Shown here: one piece after another, positions 33,981-42,658 of the stretch | Numbering within the stretch: position 1 is the stretch's first letter | Layout of the letters: each line of letters starts with the position of its first letter | Assembly (NCBI GenBank): GCA_947074205.1 | Contig: CAMTOQ010000019.1 | Coordinates: forward strand, 1-57,384 | DNA from: an uncultured Bacteroides sp. | Lineage (GTDB): Bacteria > Bacteroidota > Bacteroidia > Bacteroidales > Bacteroidaceae | Direction: 5' to 3' | Length of the DNA stretch: 57,384 nt | The notes under the pieces: generated by a model | What the model was told of the DNA's origin: nothing | Seen by the model: the letters and a program-made list of their open reading frames with translations, nothing else | Databases searched by the model: none | Made by a program: the position numbers and the translations under genes

Positions 33981-34727
33981 ATGAAAGTCGGTTATTTTGT
34001 GCCATGCTATATCGATGCCTTGGCACCTCAAGTAGCTATATCTACTTTTAAGTTATTGCAACGCTTCGATCTAGATCTCTATTACATAGAACAAGCCTCT
34101 TGCTGTGCTTTGCCACTAACTGATATGGGGTATACTAAAAAAGCATGTAAGATGGAGCAAGATCTTGTGCCGCTACTTTCTGGTTATGATGCAATTGTGA
34201 TCCCTTCAGGTATTTGTACCGAGCAGATACGCGACAGATTGATTGATGAAGATGATAAACAAGATACATTCAAAGTACGAGAGTCGGTATATGACATTGT
34301 AGAGTTTTTGCATGATGTTTTAAAGGTTACTAGTTTGCCCTGGGCCAAATTCCCCCATCGCGTGGTGCTACACAATGGTTGCCATTCGCTTCGCTATCTC
34401 AAACATGCTCGCCCTACCGAATTGATGGAACCTGATTTCTCTAAAACTGAAGCTTTACTTAAACTAGTGGATGGCATAGAAATCGTTTATGCTGATCGGA
34501 AAGACGAGTGTTGCGGCTTTGGAGGAACATTTGCTGTGTGGGATATTAGCTGTGCCGGTCAGATGGGACTAGATAAGGTCAATGACTATGTCCGCCAGAA
34601 TACTAAGTATGTCACTTCGGCAGACTACTCTTGCTTGTTACATCAACAATCCATTGCCAAAAAGAATGACATAGATATAAAGACTTATTATATAGCAGAA
34701 ATATTAAACGGAGATGTAGAGTCATGA
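33981..34727 (+). CDS. lutA: L-lactate oxidation complex subunit LutA (CCG-domain Fe-S protein)
   Basis: 248 residues of the LutA/YkgE family. Two CCG domains are visible: KVGYFVPCYIDALAPQVAIS to ASCCALPLTDMGY, and VVLHNGCHSLRYLKHA to ADRKDECCGFGGTFAVWD. They bind an iron-sulfur or heterodisulfide-reductase-like cluster. With LutB and LutC it forms the LDH-independent L-lactate oxidising complex known from Bacillus (also LldEFG). It overlaps lutB by 4 bases, indicating translational coupling. Confidence 0.92.
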   Translation: MKVGYFVPCYIDALAPQVAISTFKLLQRFDLDLYYIEQASCCALPLTDMGYTKKACKMEQDLVPLLSGYDAIVIPSGICTEQIRDRLIDEDDKQDTFKVRESVYDIVEFLHDVLKVTSLPWAKFPHRVVLHNGCHSLRYLKHARPTELMEPDFSKTEALLKLVDGIEIVYADRKDECCGFGGTFAVWDISCAGQMGLDKVNDYVRQNTKYVTSADYSCLLHQQSIAKKNDIDIKTYYIAEILNGDVES

Positions 34728-36109
34728 AGCAGGTCGATCAGGTAGCAAATGGAGCTAAGTTTATAGCTGATGTTCCTCATCGTGAGAGTCACGATCGTTG
34801 TTTATGGGCTGCTCGTATGCGTAGAGATGCTGTGGCGCAGCAGATACCCGAGTGGGAGGAAATGAGACGTTTGGCCTCTTTGGTAAAAATGCATACACTT
34901 TCCAATCTCGATTTTTATTTAGAGCAGTTTGAGAAAAATGCCATAGCCAATGGCATCCATATTCATTGGGCAAAGGATGCAGCCGAACACAACGAGATAG
35001 TATATGACATATTTAAAGCTCATGATGTGAAGATTGTTACCAAAGGTAAATCAATGTTGATGGATGAGTGTGGCATGCGCGAATATATGGGTGAGCGAGG
35101 CATTGAGATTTTTGAAGCCGATCTGGGTGAGCGTATCCAACAGCTTAGCAACGAACGTGCATCTCATATTGTGATGCCTGCTATTCATAAACTTCGTGGA
35201 GATGTAGCTAAACTTTTTGCAGAGCACATGGGGAGCGATCCCACTAATGATGATCCTCATTATCTAAATAGTGTGATGCGAAAAGATATGCGTCAAAACT
35301 ATATAAAAGTGGATGCAGGCATGAGCGGAGCCAATTTTGCCATAGCCGAAACGGGTGGGATAGTGGTGTGCACCAATGAAGGGAATGCAGATATCAGTGC
35401 CAATGTCCCTCCATTATATGTGGCAAGTGTAGGTATTGAGAAACTAATCCCGCGTGCCAGCGATTTACCACTTTTTGTTCGTTTACTTTCGCGTAGTGCT
35501 TTAGGTTTTCATGTCACGCAATATACCTCACACTATCATGGTCCACGTGAGGGTCAAGAAATGCACATTGTGCTAGTAGACAATGGACGTTCGGAGCGCC
35601 TCTCTATGACAGGCTTTTGTGAAATGTTGAAGTGTATACGTTGCTCGGCCTGTATTAATACTTGCCCGGTATTTCGACGTACCGGCGGACTGAGTTACGA
35701 TGCACCCTATATGGGACCAATTGGTATTATATTGGAGCCTAGTTATGATTTACATCGCTATGCACAGTTGCCCTACTCGTGTACACACTGTGGGTCATGT
35801 GCTAATGTATGCCCTGTGAAGGTTCCTATTCCCGAGCTTGTATTTAAGTGGCGCAATGAATTGGTGGACAAAGGAGAGGACTTGTTGTCGCATCGCTTGC
35901 AGATGGATGTAGCCGCAGCAGTGTTGCAAAATGCTACTCGCTTGTCATGGGCTGAGAAATTTGCGTTGTCGGCTCTTCGTCACACGCCTAAGCAATTGCT
36001 CAACTCTCATCTAAATCCTTGGGCTGAGAAGCATACCAATCCGAATCCGCCCGAAGAAACATTTCGTGAGTACTTTAAGAAACAGCAACCTACAAATAAA
36101 AAGCAGTAA
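34724..36109 (+). CDS. lutB: L-lactate oxidation complex iron-sulfur subunit LutB
   Basis: 461 residues: an N-terminal LUD domain (LEQFEKNAIANGIHIHWAKD, IVTKGKSMLMDECGMREYM, NFAIAETGGIVVCTNEGNAD) and a C-terminal ferredoxin-like pair of 4Fe-4S motifs, CIRCSACINTCPVFR and CTHCGSCANVCPVKVP, followed by the DUF3390-like tail (LLSHRLQMDVAAAVLQNATR). It passes electrons from lactate in the LutABC complex. Flanked without gaps by lutA and lutC. Confidence 0.95.
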   Translation: MKQVDQVANGAKFIADVPHRESHDRCLWAARMRRDAVAQQIPEWEEMRRLASLVKMHTLSNLDFYLEQFEKNAIANGIHIHWAKDAAEHNEIVYDIFKAHDVKIVTKGKSMLMDECGMREYMGERGIEIFEADLGERIQQLSNERASHIVMPAIHKLRGDVAKLFAEHMGSDPTNDDPHYLNSVMRKDMRQNYIKVDAGMSGANFAIAETGGIVVCTNEGNADISANVPPLYVASVGIEKLIPRASDLPLFVRLLSRSALGFHVTQYTSHYHGPREGQEMHIVLVDNGRSERLSMTGFCEMLKCIRCSACINTCPVFRRTGGLSYDAPYMGPIGIILEPSYDLHRYAQLPYSCTHCGSCANVCPVKVPIPELVFKWRNELVDKGEDLLSHRLQMDVAAAVLQNATRLSWAEKFALSALRHTPKQLLNSHLNPWAEKHTNPNPPEETFREYFKKQQPTNKKQ

Positions 36110-36111
36110 TC

Positions 36112-36705
36112 ATGACTATCGATACAACTTCTTCACGTAATGTGATTTTGGATGCTATACGCAATGGTAAGCCGCGCTTAATACCGCTACCCGATATTCC
36201 GCAATACCCTTTCCCTGGAGACGAAACAGAAGAATTTATAAAACATCTGCTTTCGTTTGACGGAAAATGTATGCAATTTGAAAGTCGTCAAGCTGCTGCA
36301 CAATGGATGACTCAGTTACCAAAAGAGGACAAGGTTGTTTTCTCTGCTGTACCAGAATGCATAGGAAGTATTACTCTAGATGATTTAAAAGACCCACATT
36401 CAGCCAATAAAGTAGATATATGTATTGCCGAAGGAGTGATTGGTGTGGCAGAAACCGGCTCAGTTTGGGTCAATAATGCTACTTTGGGTTTAGCAGCAGC
36501 TGCTCTGCTCTCAACCGATCTTTATCTCTTTCTAGATAGAGCAAACCTTAAATCGGGCTTGCATCAAGCATACGCTGCATTGGATATACGTGCACATCAA
36601 TATGGCTCCTTCTATACAGGGCCGTCGGCAACTGCAGATATAGAAGCTATTCATGTAACGGGTGCACAAGGTGAAATTAGTTTGACGGTTCTACTTTATG
36701 GCTAG
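36112..36705 (+). CDS. lutC: L-lactate oxidation complex LUD subunit LutC
   Basis: 197 residues of the LUD family. The conserved core is VDICIAEGVIGVAETGSVWV followed by ATLGLAAAALLSTDLYLFLD, and the C-terminal YGSFYTGPSATADIEAIHVT with its GPSxTADIE signature. It starts 2 bases after lutB. The lactate genes together suggest use of lactate or cross-fed lactate as electron donor; no dedicated lactate permease or regulator is adjacent. Confidence 0.93.
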   Translation: MTIDTTSSRNVILDAIRNGKPRLIPLPDIPQYPFPGDETEEFIKHLLSFDGKCMQFESRQAAAQWMTQLPKEDKVVFSAVPECIGSITLDDLKDPHSANKVDICIAEGVIGVAETGSVWVNNATLGLAAAALLSTDLYLFLDRANLKSGLHQAYAALDIRAHQYGSFYTGPSATADIEAIHVTGAQGEISLTVLLYG

Positions 36706-36729
36706 TTTTATGTAATATCATATTATAGT

Positions 36730-36777
36730 AAAAGTCGAAAGAATGATAGGGCTAAACGTATCAATCTTTCGACTTTT
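36730..36777. terminator. Bidirectional terminator after lutC
   Basis: A 19-bp stem with a single mismatch (AAAAGTCGAAAGAATGATA / TATCAATCTTTCGACTTTT) and a 10-base loop lies between lutC and a convergent small gene. Confidence 0.8.
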
Positions 36778-36796
36778 ATATAAGGGTGTAATACTA

Positions 36797-37045
36797 TTAA
36801 ATCTTCTTTAGAATAGAAAGTTCTGTTTCTAAACGGCTGATTGATGCATTGAGTTTCTTTAAGTCAAGATCAATAAGGTCAGACTTAATATACTCTTTAT
36901 TGCCTAGTTTAATTTTTTCTTCACCGTTGCGGCTAGGCAAATTGACAAGCTCTAGCTCTTCTCCATCCATTGAAGTGATAAGTTCCTTATAGAGAGCGTC
37001 GAGTCTAGCTAGGATGTCTGTCTTTTTTTCCTTAGTAATAATCAT
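36797..37045 (-). CDS. Small helical protein of unknown function
   Basis: 82 residues (MIITKEKKTDILARLDALYK ...). Two predicted helices, a central one around ITSMDGEELELVNLPSRNGE and a C-terminal leucine-heptad helix (LKKLNASISRLETELSILKK) suggest an oligomeric coiled coil. I do not recognise the family. The start ATG is preferred over an upstream in-frame codon because that would add a Cys/Phe-rich segment without family logic. Confidence 0.6.
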   Translation of the reverse strand: MIITKEKKTDILARLDALYKELITSMDGEELELVNLPSRNGEEKIKLGNKEYIKSDLIDLDLKKLNASISRLETELSILKKI

Positions 37046-37198
37046 TGTCGTATTCTTTATCTGTGAGTGTTTGAAAAATAGGCTGCAAATGTACATTCTT
37101 TTTGTAATATGGCGAAAAGAAGAGATTCAAATTTTGTGCCTATACTCGTTTAAATATGATTACGATTGCTGATATAATAATTCGTGAGTAGTGAATGA

Positions 37199-38230
37199 TT
37201 AGAATTGTAATTGGAAATTGGCAAAAACGGGGAGGTGATCGCTAAAACCTCCAATATATTTCATTCCGTTATAGGTGCGAAAAGGTTTCATACCACCATA
37301 TTGCGTATCTTCCTCAAGTAGGAAGGGTAGGTTTACAACATCTGCTCTTTCTTCTGATGTGTAGAGATTCGAGTTGGCGCGGAGCAGATTACCAGAGACA
37401 ATGATGTGATCTAACAATTTCCATTCGCCGCGATATTTATGGGAACCATATTTGTGGCTCTTTGCTTTTTGTGCTAAAAGATGATAGAGCTCTTTGGGCT
37501 GGATAGAGTCTGTTGGATGAGTCGCATTTAAGATTTTTGAGATTGACTTATTAGTAGGGGTGTCATTGAAATCTCCCATAATAATGACTTGTGGGTGCTG
37601 ACGTGCTTGAAAGAGGCTATCTACTGCTTGTCGCAATTGCCGGGCAGCACTCACCCGGTAGGGTTCACTCTCTTTTACACCACTGGATCTGGATGGAAAA
37701 TGCACTACAAAAACGTCAAGTGTATCGGCATTGATAAGGGCACCTACTACATGTAAAATGTCACGAGTAGGCTTTCTGTCGGGCCTGTCGCGTGGAATAG
37801 AGAGTGATTGATGTTCAATTAGTCGGAATCGCCCGCGTTGATAGAGAAGTGCTACATCTATTCCTCTTGCATCTTTACACTCTGTCATCACATATCTATA
37901 TCCAAGTTCTTTTAATGCTGAGTAGCGAGTCAGATATTTTAGTACATAATCGTTTTCTACCTCACATAGGCCTACGATGTCTGGCACATCTCCTTCGCCT
38001 ATGGCAACAATAGTTCTTGCCACATTATTAATCTTCTTTTTGAACCGTCCAGCATGCCAGTGGCGGATAGACTCTGGTAAAAATTCATTGTCGTTTTTTA
38101 GAGAATCGTGACGAGTATCAAATAGGTTCTCAACATTCCAAAATACCGCCTTAAATCCAGTGGTGTATTGTGCAACTACTGTCGGCACCAATAAAATGAA
38201 AAGGACTGATAATAGAATGAGGCGCTTCAT
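37199..38230 (-). CDS. Endonuclease/exonuclease/phosphatase-family protein, exported
   Basis: 343 residues with a signal peptide (MKRLILLSVLFILLVPTVVA). The EEP metal-dependent fold is complete: KAVFWNVENLFDTRHDS, PDIVGLCEVENDYVLKYL (catalytic Glu), DVFVVHFPSRSSG, VIIMGDFNDTPTNKSI and the terminal GGFSDHLPVFANFQL with the catalytic Asp-His. Such periplasmic enzymes may be nucleases or phosphodiesterases; the substrate is unknown. It is 13 bases downstream of a beta-helix lipoprotein gene, so both are likely one transcript. Confidence 0.9.
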   Translation of the reverse strand: MKRLILLSVLFILLVPTVVAQYTTGFKAVFWNVENLFDTRHDSLKNDNEFLPESIRHWHAGRFKKKINNVARTIVAIGEGDVPDIVGLCEVENDYVLKYLTRYSALKELGYRYVMTECKDARGIDVALLYQRGRFRLIEHQSLSIPRDRPDRKPTRDILHVVGALINADTLDVFVVHFPSRSSGVKESEPYRVSAARQLRQAVDSLFQARQHPQVIIMGDFNDTPTNKSISKILNATHPTDSIQPKELYHLLAQKAKSHKYGSHKYRGEWKLLDHIIVSGNLLRANSNLYTSEERADVVNLPFLLEEDTQYGGMKPFRTYNGMKYIGGFSDHLPVFANFQLQF

Positions 38231-38243
38231 GTCAAACCGCTAT

Positions 38244-39668
38244 TTATTCCATTGTGGGTATCCATTCGTAGCAACCGGCATCTGGAGCTTCATCGTCTAA
38301 TCGGGAATTGCCTCGAAGATCGGTAGGGAAGGAAAGAGCGTCTTCTCTTGAGCCCCAATTTATGGCTTTGGACTCTTCGGTTATAAGGAAATCGTAAGAT
38401 TGAGTTCTACTGTCCATCATTACGAAGTTGTCATCTTTTTGCCACTGTACGTTACTGATGTTGTCATTTTCTTCTGTCACAGAATTGATGAGACAGTTGG
38501 AGAAAAAGTAGTTGAATGGGATATCCTCGTTTGCAGATCGGCTGCCATAAAGCTCATCTGATGATGACCCGGCGATGATGCTGTTTTTAAAGCTAACGCC
38601 ATGTAATGGATATATCTCTCCATTTAATTCGTTACGGAAGATAAGTGCTGCTCCTCTTTTTACGTTCCAGCTGAAATAGTTGGCTAGCGTGCAATGCACA
38701 AACTCATAGTCACCCCCGCTGATGTTTACGCAATAATAGCCCGCGTTGCTCAGAAGAGAATTCCCTACAAAAGCCTTGCAGGCTGTAAGCTGTAAAGCAT
38801 CACCTGCCACTTGGTGAATAGATGAGTTGGTAAATGTTAGTTTAGTTTCATCGATACCTGTAGAGTCGCAACGTATGCCATACTGACCGCCATGAATATC
38901 AACAAAGTCAAGCACGTTGTTTAGGCTCGACTCATAAAAACGTATGCCTCCCCATTGCCCGGGAAGTCGATCATAGGGAAGATAAGAGAACATATTGTCG
39001 GTGCGATCGCCACGAAACTGGACAGGAGACTGTAAGGTTCCGTTGGCTACGAGCTGACCACGAACACGCAAGTCTGCATTGTTGTGGAAGTAAAGCTTTA
39101 CTCCCGCTTCTAATGTTAGCTTCGTGTTGGCTTCAACACACAAACTGTCGTAGATAACAATGGGGCGTTGAGAATTGATTACTGTGTCTTGAGTGATTGT
39201 TTTTCCGTTAAAGGCGATGAAGTCTTGTCCAAAAGCCATGAGTTTTACATCCTGCATCACACCATTTGTGATAAACACGATTGAATCTTTTGAGAAAACT
39301 GGGGCATCACTGTTCATTTGAGGTAGGGTGGCCTCTATAAAGATGAAAAGGCTGTCACGTTGACGAATCTCTACGTTTGTATGATTACTACCCCGTATGC
39401 CATCCACATTCATCCTAAAGCCAGACCGCTCTGCATCTGCCAAAATGATTGACGAGATGTTTAATGCCTCATTGTTCCTATTGTACACCTTAAGGATGTG
39501 TGTAGAGCTTCCTATTTCGGTCAAGATAGTGTCTAGTCGCAGTGTGTCCTGCGAGAAAGTCAATCTCAAAGAAGAATCAGTCGAGAAGTTGTCCCAATCG
39601 TCACATGAGTTGAGAGAGAGAAGAGTGAGTATTGTAATGAGAAATATTGCGAAATGCTTACGAGTCAT
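38244..39668 (-). CDS. Right-handed beta-helix surface lipoprotein
   Basis: 474 residues with a lipoprotein signal (MTRKHFAIFLITILTLLSLN, then SCDD as lipobox). An Ig-like region (LRLTFSQDTLRLDTILTEIG, a common Bacteroidetes DUF-type start) precedes a parallel beta-helix from about 180 to 430 (VEANTKLTLEAGVKLYFHNN, GDYEFVHCTLANYF). It ends with DLRGNSRLDDEAPDAGCYEW, the choice-of-anchor-type terminal motif seen in many Bacteroidetes helix proteins. Probably surface-exposed and carbohydrate- or protein-binding; no lyase motif is evident. Confidence 0.82.
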   Translation of the reverse strand: MTRKHFAIFLITILTLLSLNSCDDWDNFSTDSSLRLTFSQDTLRLDTILTEIGSSTHILKVYNRNNEALNISSIILADAERSGFRMNVDGIRGSNHTNVEIRQRDSLFIFIEATLPQMNSDAPVFSKDSIVFITNGVMQDVKLMAFGQDFIAFNGKTITQDTVINSQRPIVIYDSLCVEANTKLTLEAGVKLYFHNNADLRVRGQLVANGTLQSPVQFRGDRTDNMFSYLPYDRLPGQWGGIRFYESSLNNVLDFVDIHGGQYGIRCDSTGIDETKLTFTNSSIHQVAGDALQLTACKAFVGNSLLSNAGYYCVNISGGDYEFVHCTLANYFSWNVKRGAALIFRNELNGEIYPLHGVSFKNSIIAGSSSDELYGSRSANEDIPFNYFFSNCLINSVTEENDNISNVQWQKDDNFVMMDSRTQSYDFLITEESKAINWGSREDALSFPTDLRGNSRLDDEAPDAGCYEWIPTME

Positions 39669-39683
39669 AGTTAGTGTGTATAA

Positions 39684-39723
39684 TTATTAGGCACAGCAGG
39701 TCTGTGTCTACTGTGCCTAATAA
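39684..39723 (-). terminator. Terminator after pepD
   Basis: A perfect 13-bp stem TTATTAGGCACAG / CTGTGCCTAATAA with a 14-base loop lies 20 bases past the pepD stop, between pepD and the following leftward operon. Confidence 0.75.
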
Positions 39724-39743
39724 ACGAGAAATCGTTACGATTA

Positions 39744-41204
39744 TTATTTCTTTTCAGGGATATTTGCCAGAATATCAAGTAGGTGGTCCCAGTACTTTTT
39801 TACAGAAGGAATGTGCAGACGCTCGTCAGGAGAGTGTACACCAGTCATTGTAGGACCAAACGAAATCATGTCCAGATGTGGGTATTTGTCTAGAAATAAT
39901 CCACACTCCAAACCTGCATGAATAGCCATAACTTTAGCTTCTTTATCAAACAATTTCTTGTAAGATTTAGCTGCAACCTCTAGGATTTCAGAATTTGGGT
40001 TAGGTTTCCATCCAGGATAGCCATCTCCGTGGGTGATAGTAGCGCCAGCCAAGCTGAATGCAGCTCTTACTGTTTCTGCCATATCATTACGAGCCGAAAG
40101 AATAGAGCTACGTTGGCTAGTTTCGATTCGTATAGTATTGTTAGGTTTCATTTTAACAGAAGCCAGGTTTGTTGATGTCTCTACTAATCCTGGAATGTCT
40201 TGGCTCATTGCATAAACACCGTGAGGAGCAGCATAAAGAGCTTTTAGTAAACGCGCTGTAGTATCGCGGTCGATAGCTGTTGCGCGAGCGTCTTCAGACT
40301 CTAGAAGGAATGTTAAGTCGGGTTCAACTACAGACAATTCGTTTTCTGCATCGGCGGCAAAGATATTAAGATCAACACGCACATTGTGCTTGTCGGCAGC
40401 AGGAACTGCGCAAATGGCATAGGCTTCACGTGGGATTGCATTACGAAGATTACCGCCATTGATTTCACAAAGATACATATCATATTTAGCCGAAATGCGA
40501 CTAAGGAAACGGTTCAATAGTTTGTTCGCGTTGCCACGTCCAAGATGGATATCTCCACCCGAGTGACCACCTTTTAGACCTTTTACTTCCACTTTAAAGA
40601 AATAATAGTCTGATGGTACATCCACATTGCTATAATGGAACTCTGCCACTGAGTCGATACCACCTGCGCAGCCGATGAATATTTCGCCTTCATCTTCCGA
40701 GTCTAGGTTGATTAAGATGTCGCCATCAATGAAACCTTCTTTAAGAGCAAAAGCTCCAGAGAGACCAGTCTCTTCATCAACAGTAAAGAGGCATTCTATA
40801 GGGCCATGAACTATTGTGTTATCAGCAAGAACTGCTAATTGTGTAGCTACACCGATACCATTATCTGCACCTAGGGTAGTTCCATTAGCTTTCAACCATT
40901 CGCCATCGATGATAGTTTGGATAGGGTCGTTCAGAAAGTCATGTTCCACATCGTTGTTCTTTTCGCACACCATATCGATATGCGCTTGTAGCACAACTGT
41001 CTTAAGATTTTCTTTACCTGGAGTAGCTGGTTTTTTTATTAATACATTTCCTGCATCATCGACGATAGTCTCCAAATTGTGCTCCTTACCAAATGCTTCT
41101 AGATAAGCGATAATTTTCTCTTCTTTCTTAGAAGGGCGTGGCACTTGGCAGATCTCGTTGAAGTAGTTAAAGAGAGCCGCAGGGTGTAGTTCCTGTTGTT
41201 TCAT
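39744..41204 (-). CDS. pepD: Aminoacyl-histidine dipeptidase (M20C, PepD)
   Basis: 486 residues of the M20 metallopeptidase family. Zinc ligands and catalytic residues appear in VVLQAHIDMVCEKNNDV, TTLGADNGIGVATQLAVLAD and FTVDEETGLSGAFALKE; the dimerisation domain includes GGHSGGDIHLGRGNANKLL, and the C-terminal ligand is in GVHSPDERLHIPSVKKYWD. It hydrolyses Xaa-His and other dipeptides in the cytoplasm. Length and motif order match E. coli PepD. Confidence 0.95.
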   Translation of the reverse strand: MKQQELHPAALFNYFNEICQVPRPSKKEEKIIAYLEAFGKEHNLETIVDDAGNVLIKKPATPGKENLKTVVLQAHIDMVCEKNNDVEHDFLNDPIQTIIDGEWLKANGTTLGADNGIGVATQLAVLADNTIVHGPIECLFTVDEETGLSGAFALKEGFIDGDILINLDSEDEGEIFIGCAGGIDSVAEFHYSNVDVPSDYYFFKVEVKGLKGGHSGGDIHLGRGNANKLLNRFLSRISAKYDMYLCEINGGNLRNAIPREAYAICAVPAADKHNVRVDLNIFAADAENELSVVEPDLTFLLESEDARATAIDRDTTARLLKALYAAPHGVYAMSQDIPGLVETSTNLASVKMKPNNTIRIETSQRSSILSARNDMAETVRAAFSLAGATITHGDGYPGWKPNPNSEILEVAAKSYKKLFDKEAKVMAIHAGLECGLFLDKYPHLDMISFGPTMTGVHSPDERLHIPSVKKYWDHLLDILANIPEKK

Positions 41205-41342
41205 ATTTGTTTTACTTAATGGATTGTTAAATACTATTAAAGTTGTTCTATTGATTTAAGAGTTAATGTTAAATGAAAACGCTTTATTGCAGTGTTTCTT
41301 TTTTTTTATCTCAAAAAAGCTGTCCTAGTTCATACAAAACTC

Positions 41343-41350
41343 TATATTTG
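41343..41350 (+). promoter_or_regulatory. Probable -7 box of the small membrane protein gene
   Basis: TATATTTG, exact to TAnnTTTG, 20 bases before the start codon. No convincing -33 element. Confidence 0.4.
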
Positions 41351-41369
41351 CAACACAAAAATAATAGAA

Positions 41370-41603
41370 ATGCTTTATACAATACTGTTTACTCTGTTAA
41401 TAGTTGCTATATGTGTGGCGTTGCTAGGAATAAGATTGCTTTTGATAAAAGGTGGCAAATTTCCCAACGGGCACGTCAGTAGTAATAAGAAACTTAGGGA
41501 AAATGGAGTCGGATGTGCACAATCTCAAGATAGAGAAGCACAACATAAACGCAAGTTTTCTATTGATGAAATGGAAAAAGCCTTGAATAACCGCAAAAAC
41601 TAA
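41370..41603 (+). CDS. Small conserved Bacteroidetes-type membrane protein
   Basis: 77 residues: an N-terminal TM helix (MLYTILFTLLIVAICVALLG) and a cytoplasmic, Cys-containing part with IKGGKFPNGHVSSNKKLREN and GVGCAQSQDREAQ, a motif I recall as strongly conserved in small Bacteroidetes proteins of unknown role. An upstream in-frame ATG would add 26 residues but lies before the promoter-like site. It precedes the Skp-like lipoprotein by 28 bases, suggesting co-transcription. Confidence 0.7.
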   Translation: MLYTILFTLLIVAICVALLGIRLLLIKGGKFPNGHVSSNKKLRENGVGCAQSQDREAQHKRKFSIDEMEKALNNRKN

Positions 41604-41631
41604 TAATAATAAAACTATATTTTTACACATT

Positions 41632-42237
41632 ATGAAGAGATTTTCTTATCTTGTAAAAGGCCTTGTGGCTGTTGCAATAGTTGTTTTATTCACACAGTGT
41701 GCAAACAAAGCAGACCACCAACCTCAAGCTGCAGCTTCTGCTGGAACAACAGTTTCGGGTGGTGACTTAAAGATTGCCTATGTGGATATCGATTCTTTAC
41801 TGACTAAATATAACTTTTGCATCGACTTGAATGAGGCTATGGTGAAGAAAGAGGAAAATATCCGTCTGACCCTAAATCAAAAAGCAACACAATTGAAGAA
41901 AGATGGTGAAGAGTTTCAACGTAAATACGAAAACAACGCTTTCATATCTCCTGAACGTGCACAGCAAGAGTACAACCGTCTTGAAAAAGCACAAGCTGAT
42001 CTTCAAAACTTGAGCAACAAGCTTAGCAACGAATTGGCTACTGAAACAGCTAAGAATAACTTGCAGCTTCGTGATTCAATCAACACTTTTATTCAGTCGT
42101 ACAACAAGATTCATGGATATAATTTGATTCTCAGCAACACTGGTTTTGATAACTTGCTTTATGCTGATCCTTCAATGGATATCACTAATCAAATTGTAGA
42201 TGGCTTAAATGCTCGCTACTCGTCTTCTAAAAAATAA
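41632..42237 (+). CDS. OmpH/Skp-family chaperone-like lipoprotein
   Basis: 201 residues with a lipoprotein signal (MKRFSYLVKGLVAVAIVVLF, then TQC). The OmpH domain follows: LKIAYVDIDSLLTKYNFCID, a long coiled coil (MVKKEENIRLTLNQKATQLK to AQADLQNLSNKLSNELATET) and the terminal strand YNLILSNTGFDNLLYADPSM with DITNQIVDGLN. Skp holds unfolded outer-membrane proteins in the periplasm. The lipid anchor distinguishes it from E. coli Skp. Confidence 0.9.
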   Translation: MKRFSYLVKGLVAVAIVVLFTQCANKADHQPQAAASAGTTVSGGDLKIAYVDIDSLLTKYNFCIDLNEAMVKKEENIRLTLNQKATQLKKDGEEFQRKYENNAFISPERAQQEYNRLEKAQADLQNLSNKLSNELATETAKNNLQLRDSINTFIQSYNKIHGYNLILSNTGFDNLLYADPSMDITNQIVDGLNARYSSSKK

Positions 42238-42314
42238 GCATGTAGGATTTGTCCTGCACAAAATAAACGTGTTTTAGTTTCTCTCTTCGGAGATTACAAT
42301 ATACCGCTTTAATA

Positions 42315-42362
42315 AGTCTGCAAGTTTTATACCGTTAGGGTGTATGCTTGCAGGCTTTTTTT
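42315..42362 (+). terminator. Terminator after the Skp-like gene
   Basis: A 10-bp stem (AGTCTGCAAG / CTTGCAGGCT, one G-T pair) with a 22-base loop and a run of seven T. Confidence 0.8.
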
Positions 42363-42596
42363 GTTCCTTAATCAAGGCTTATAAGGCTTGCTCTTTTCTT
42401 GTTTGTTGAGCTTGTTCTTAGTCTCTGTCCTGTCTTGATAAGAGTTGTAATACAGCCTTATTCTCTTCTAAAGAATAGCATTGTTAGTTCGCTTTGATAA
42501 AGTACCATGTTGCTCTATAACGGGATGCTAATTAGCTATTCTTCTATGTTAGGCTATTGGTGAACTTTTAAGATTGTATGCTTATGTATAGGCCAT
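42363..42596. other. Intergenic region without recognised genes
   Basis: About 230 bases between the Skp-like gene's terminator and the rny terminator. I see no coding frame, repeat shared with other gaps, or RNA gene. Confidence 0.5.
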
Positions 42597-42634
42597 AAAA
42601 ATAGGGAGAGAACTTTCGTCCTCTCCCTATTTTT
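42597..42634. terminator. Strong bidirectional terminator after rny
   Basis: A perfect 14-bp stem AAAAATAGGGAGAG / CTCTCCCTATTTTT with a 10-base loop. The A and T runs are part of the stem and give a U-tail in both directions. Confidence 0.88.
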
Positions 42635-42658
42635 ATTGTATAGTAAGATTGTATCCTC

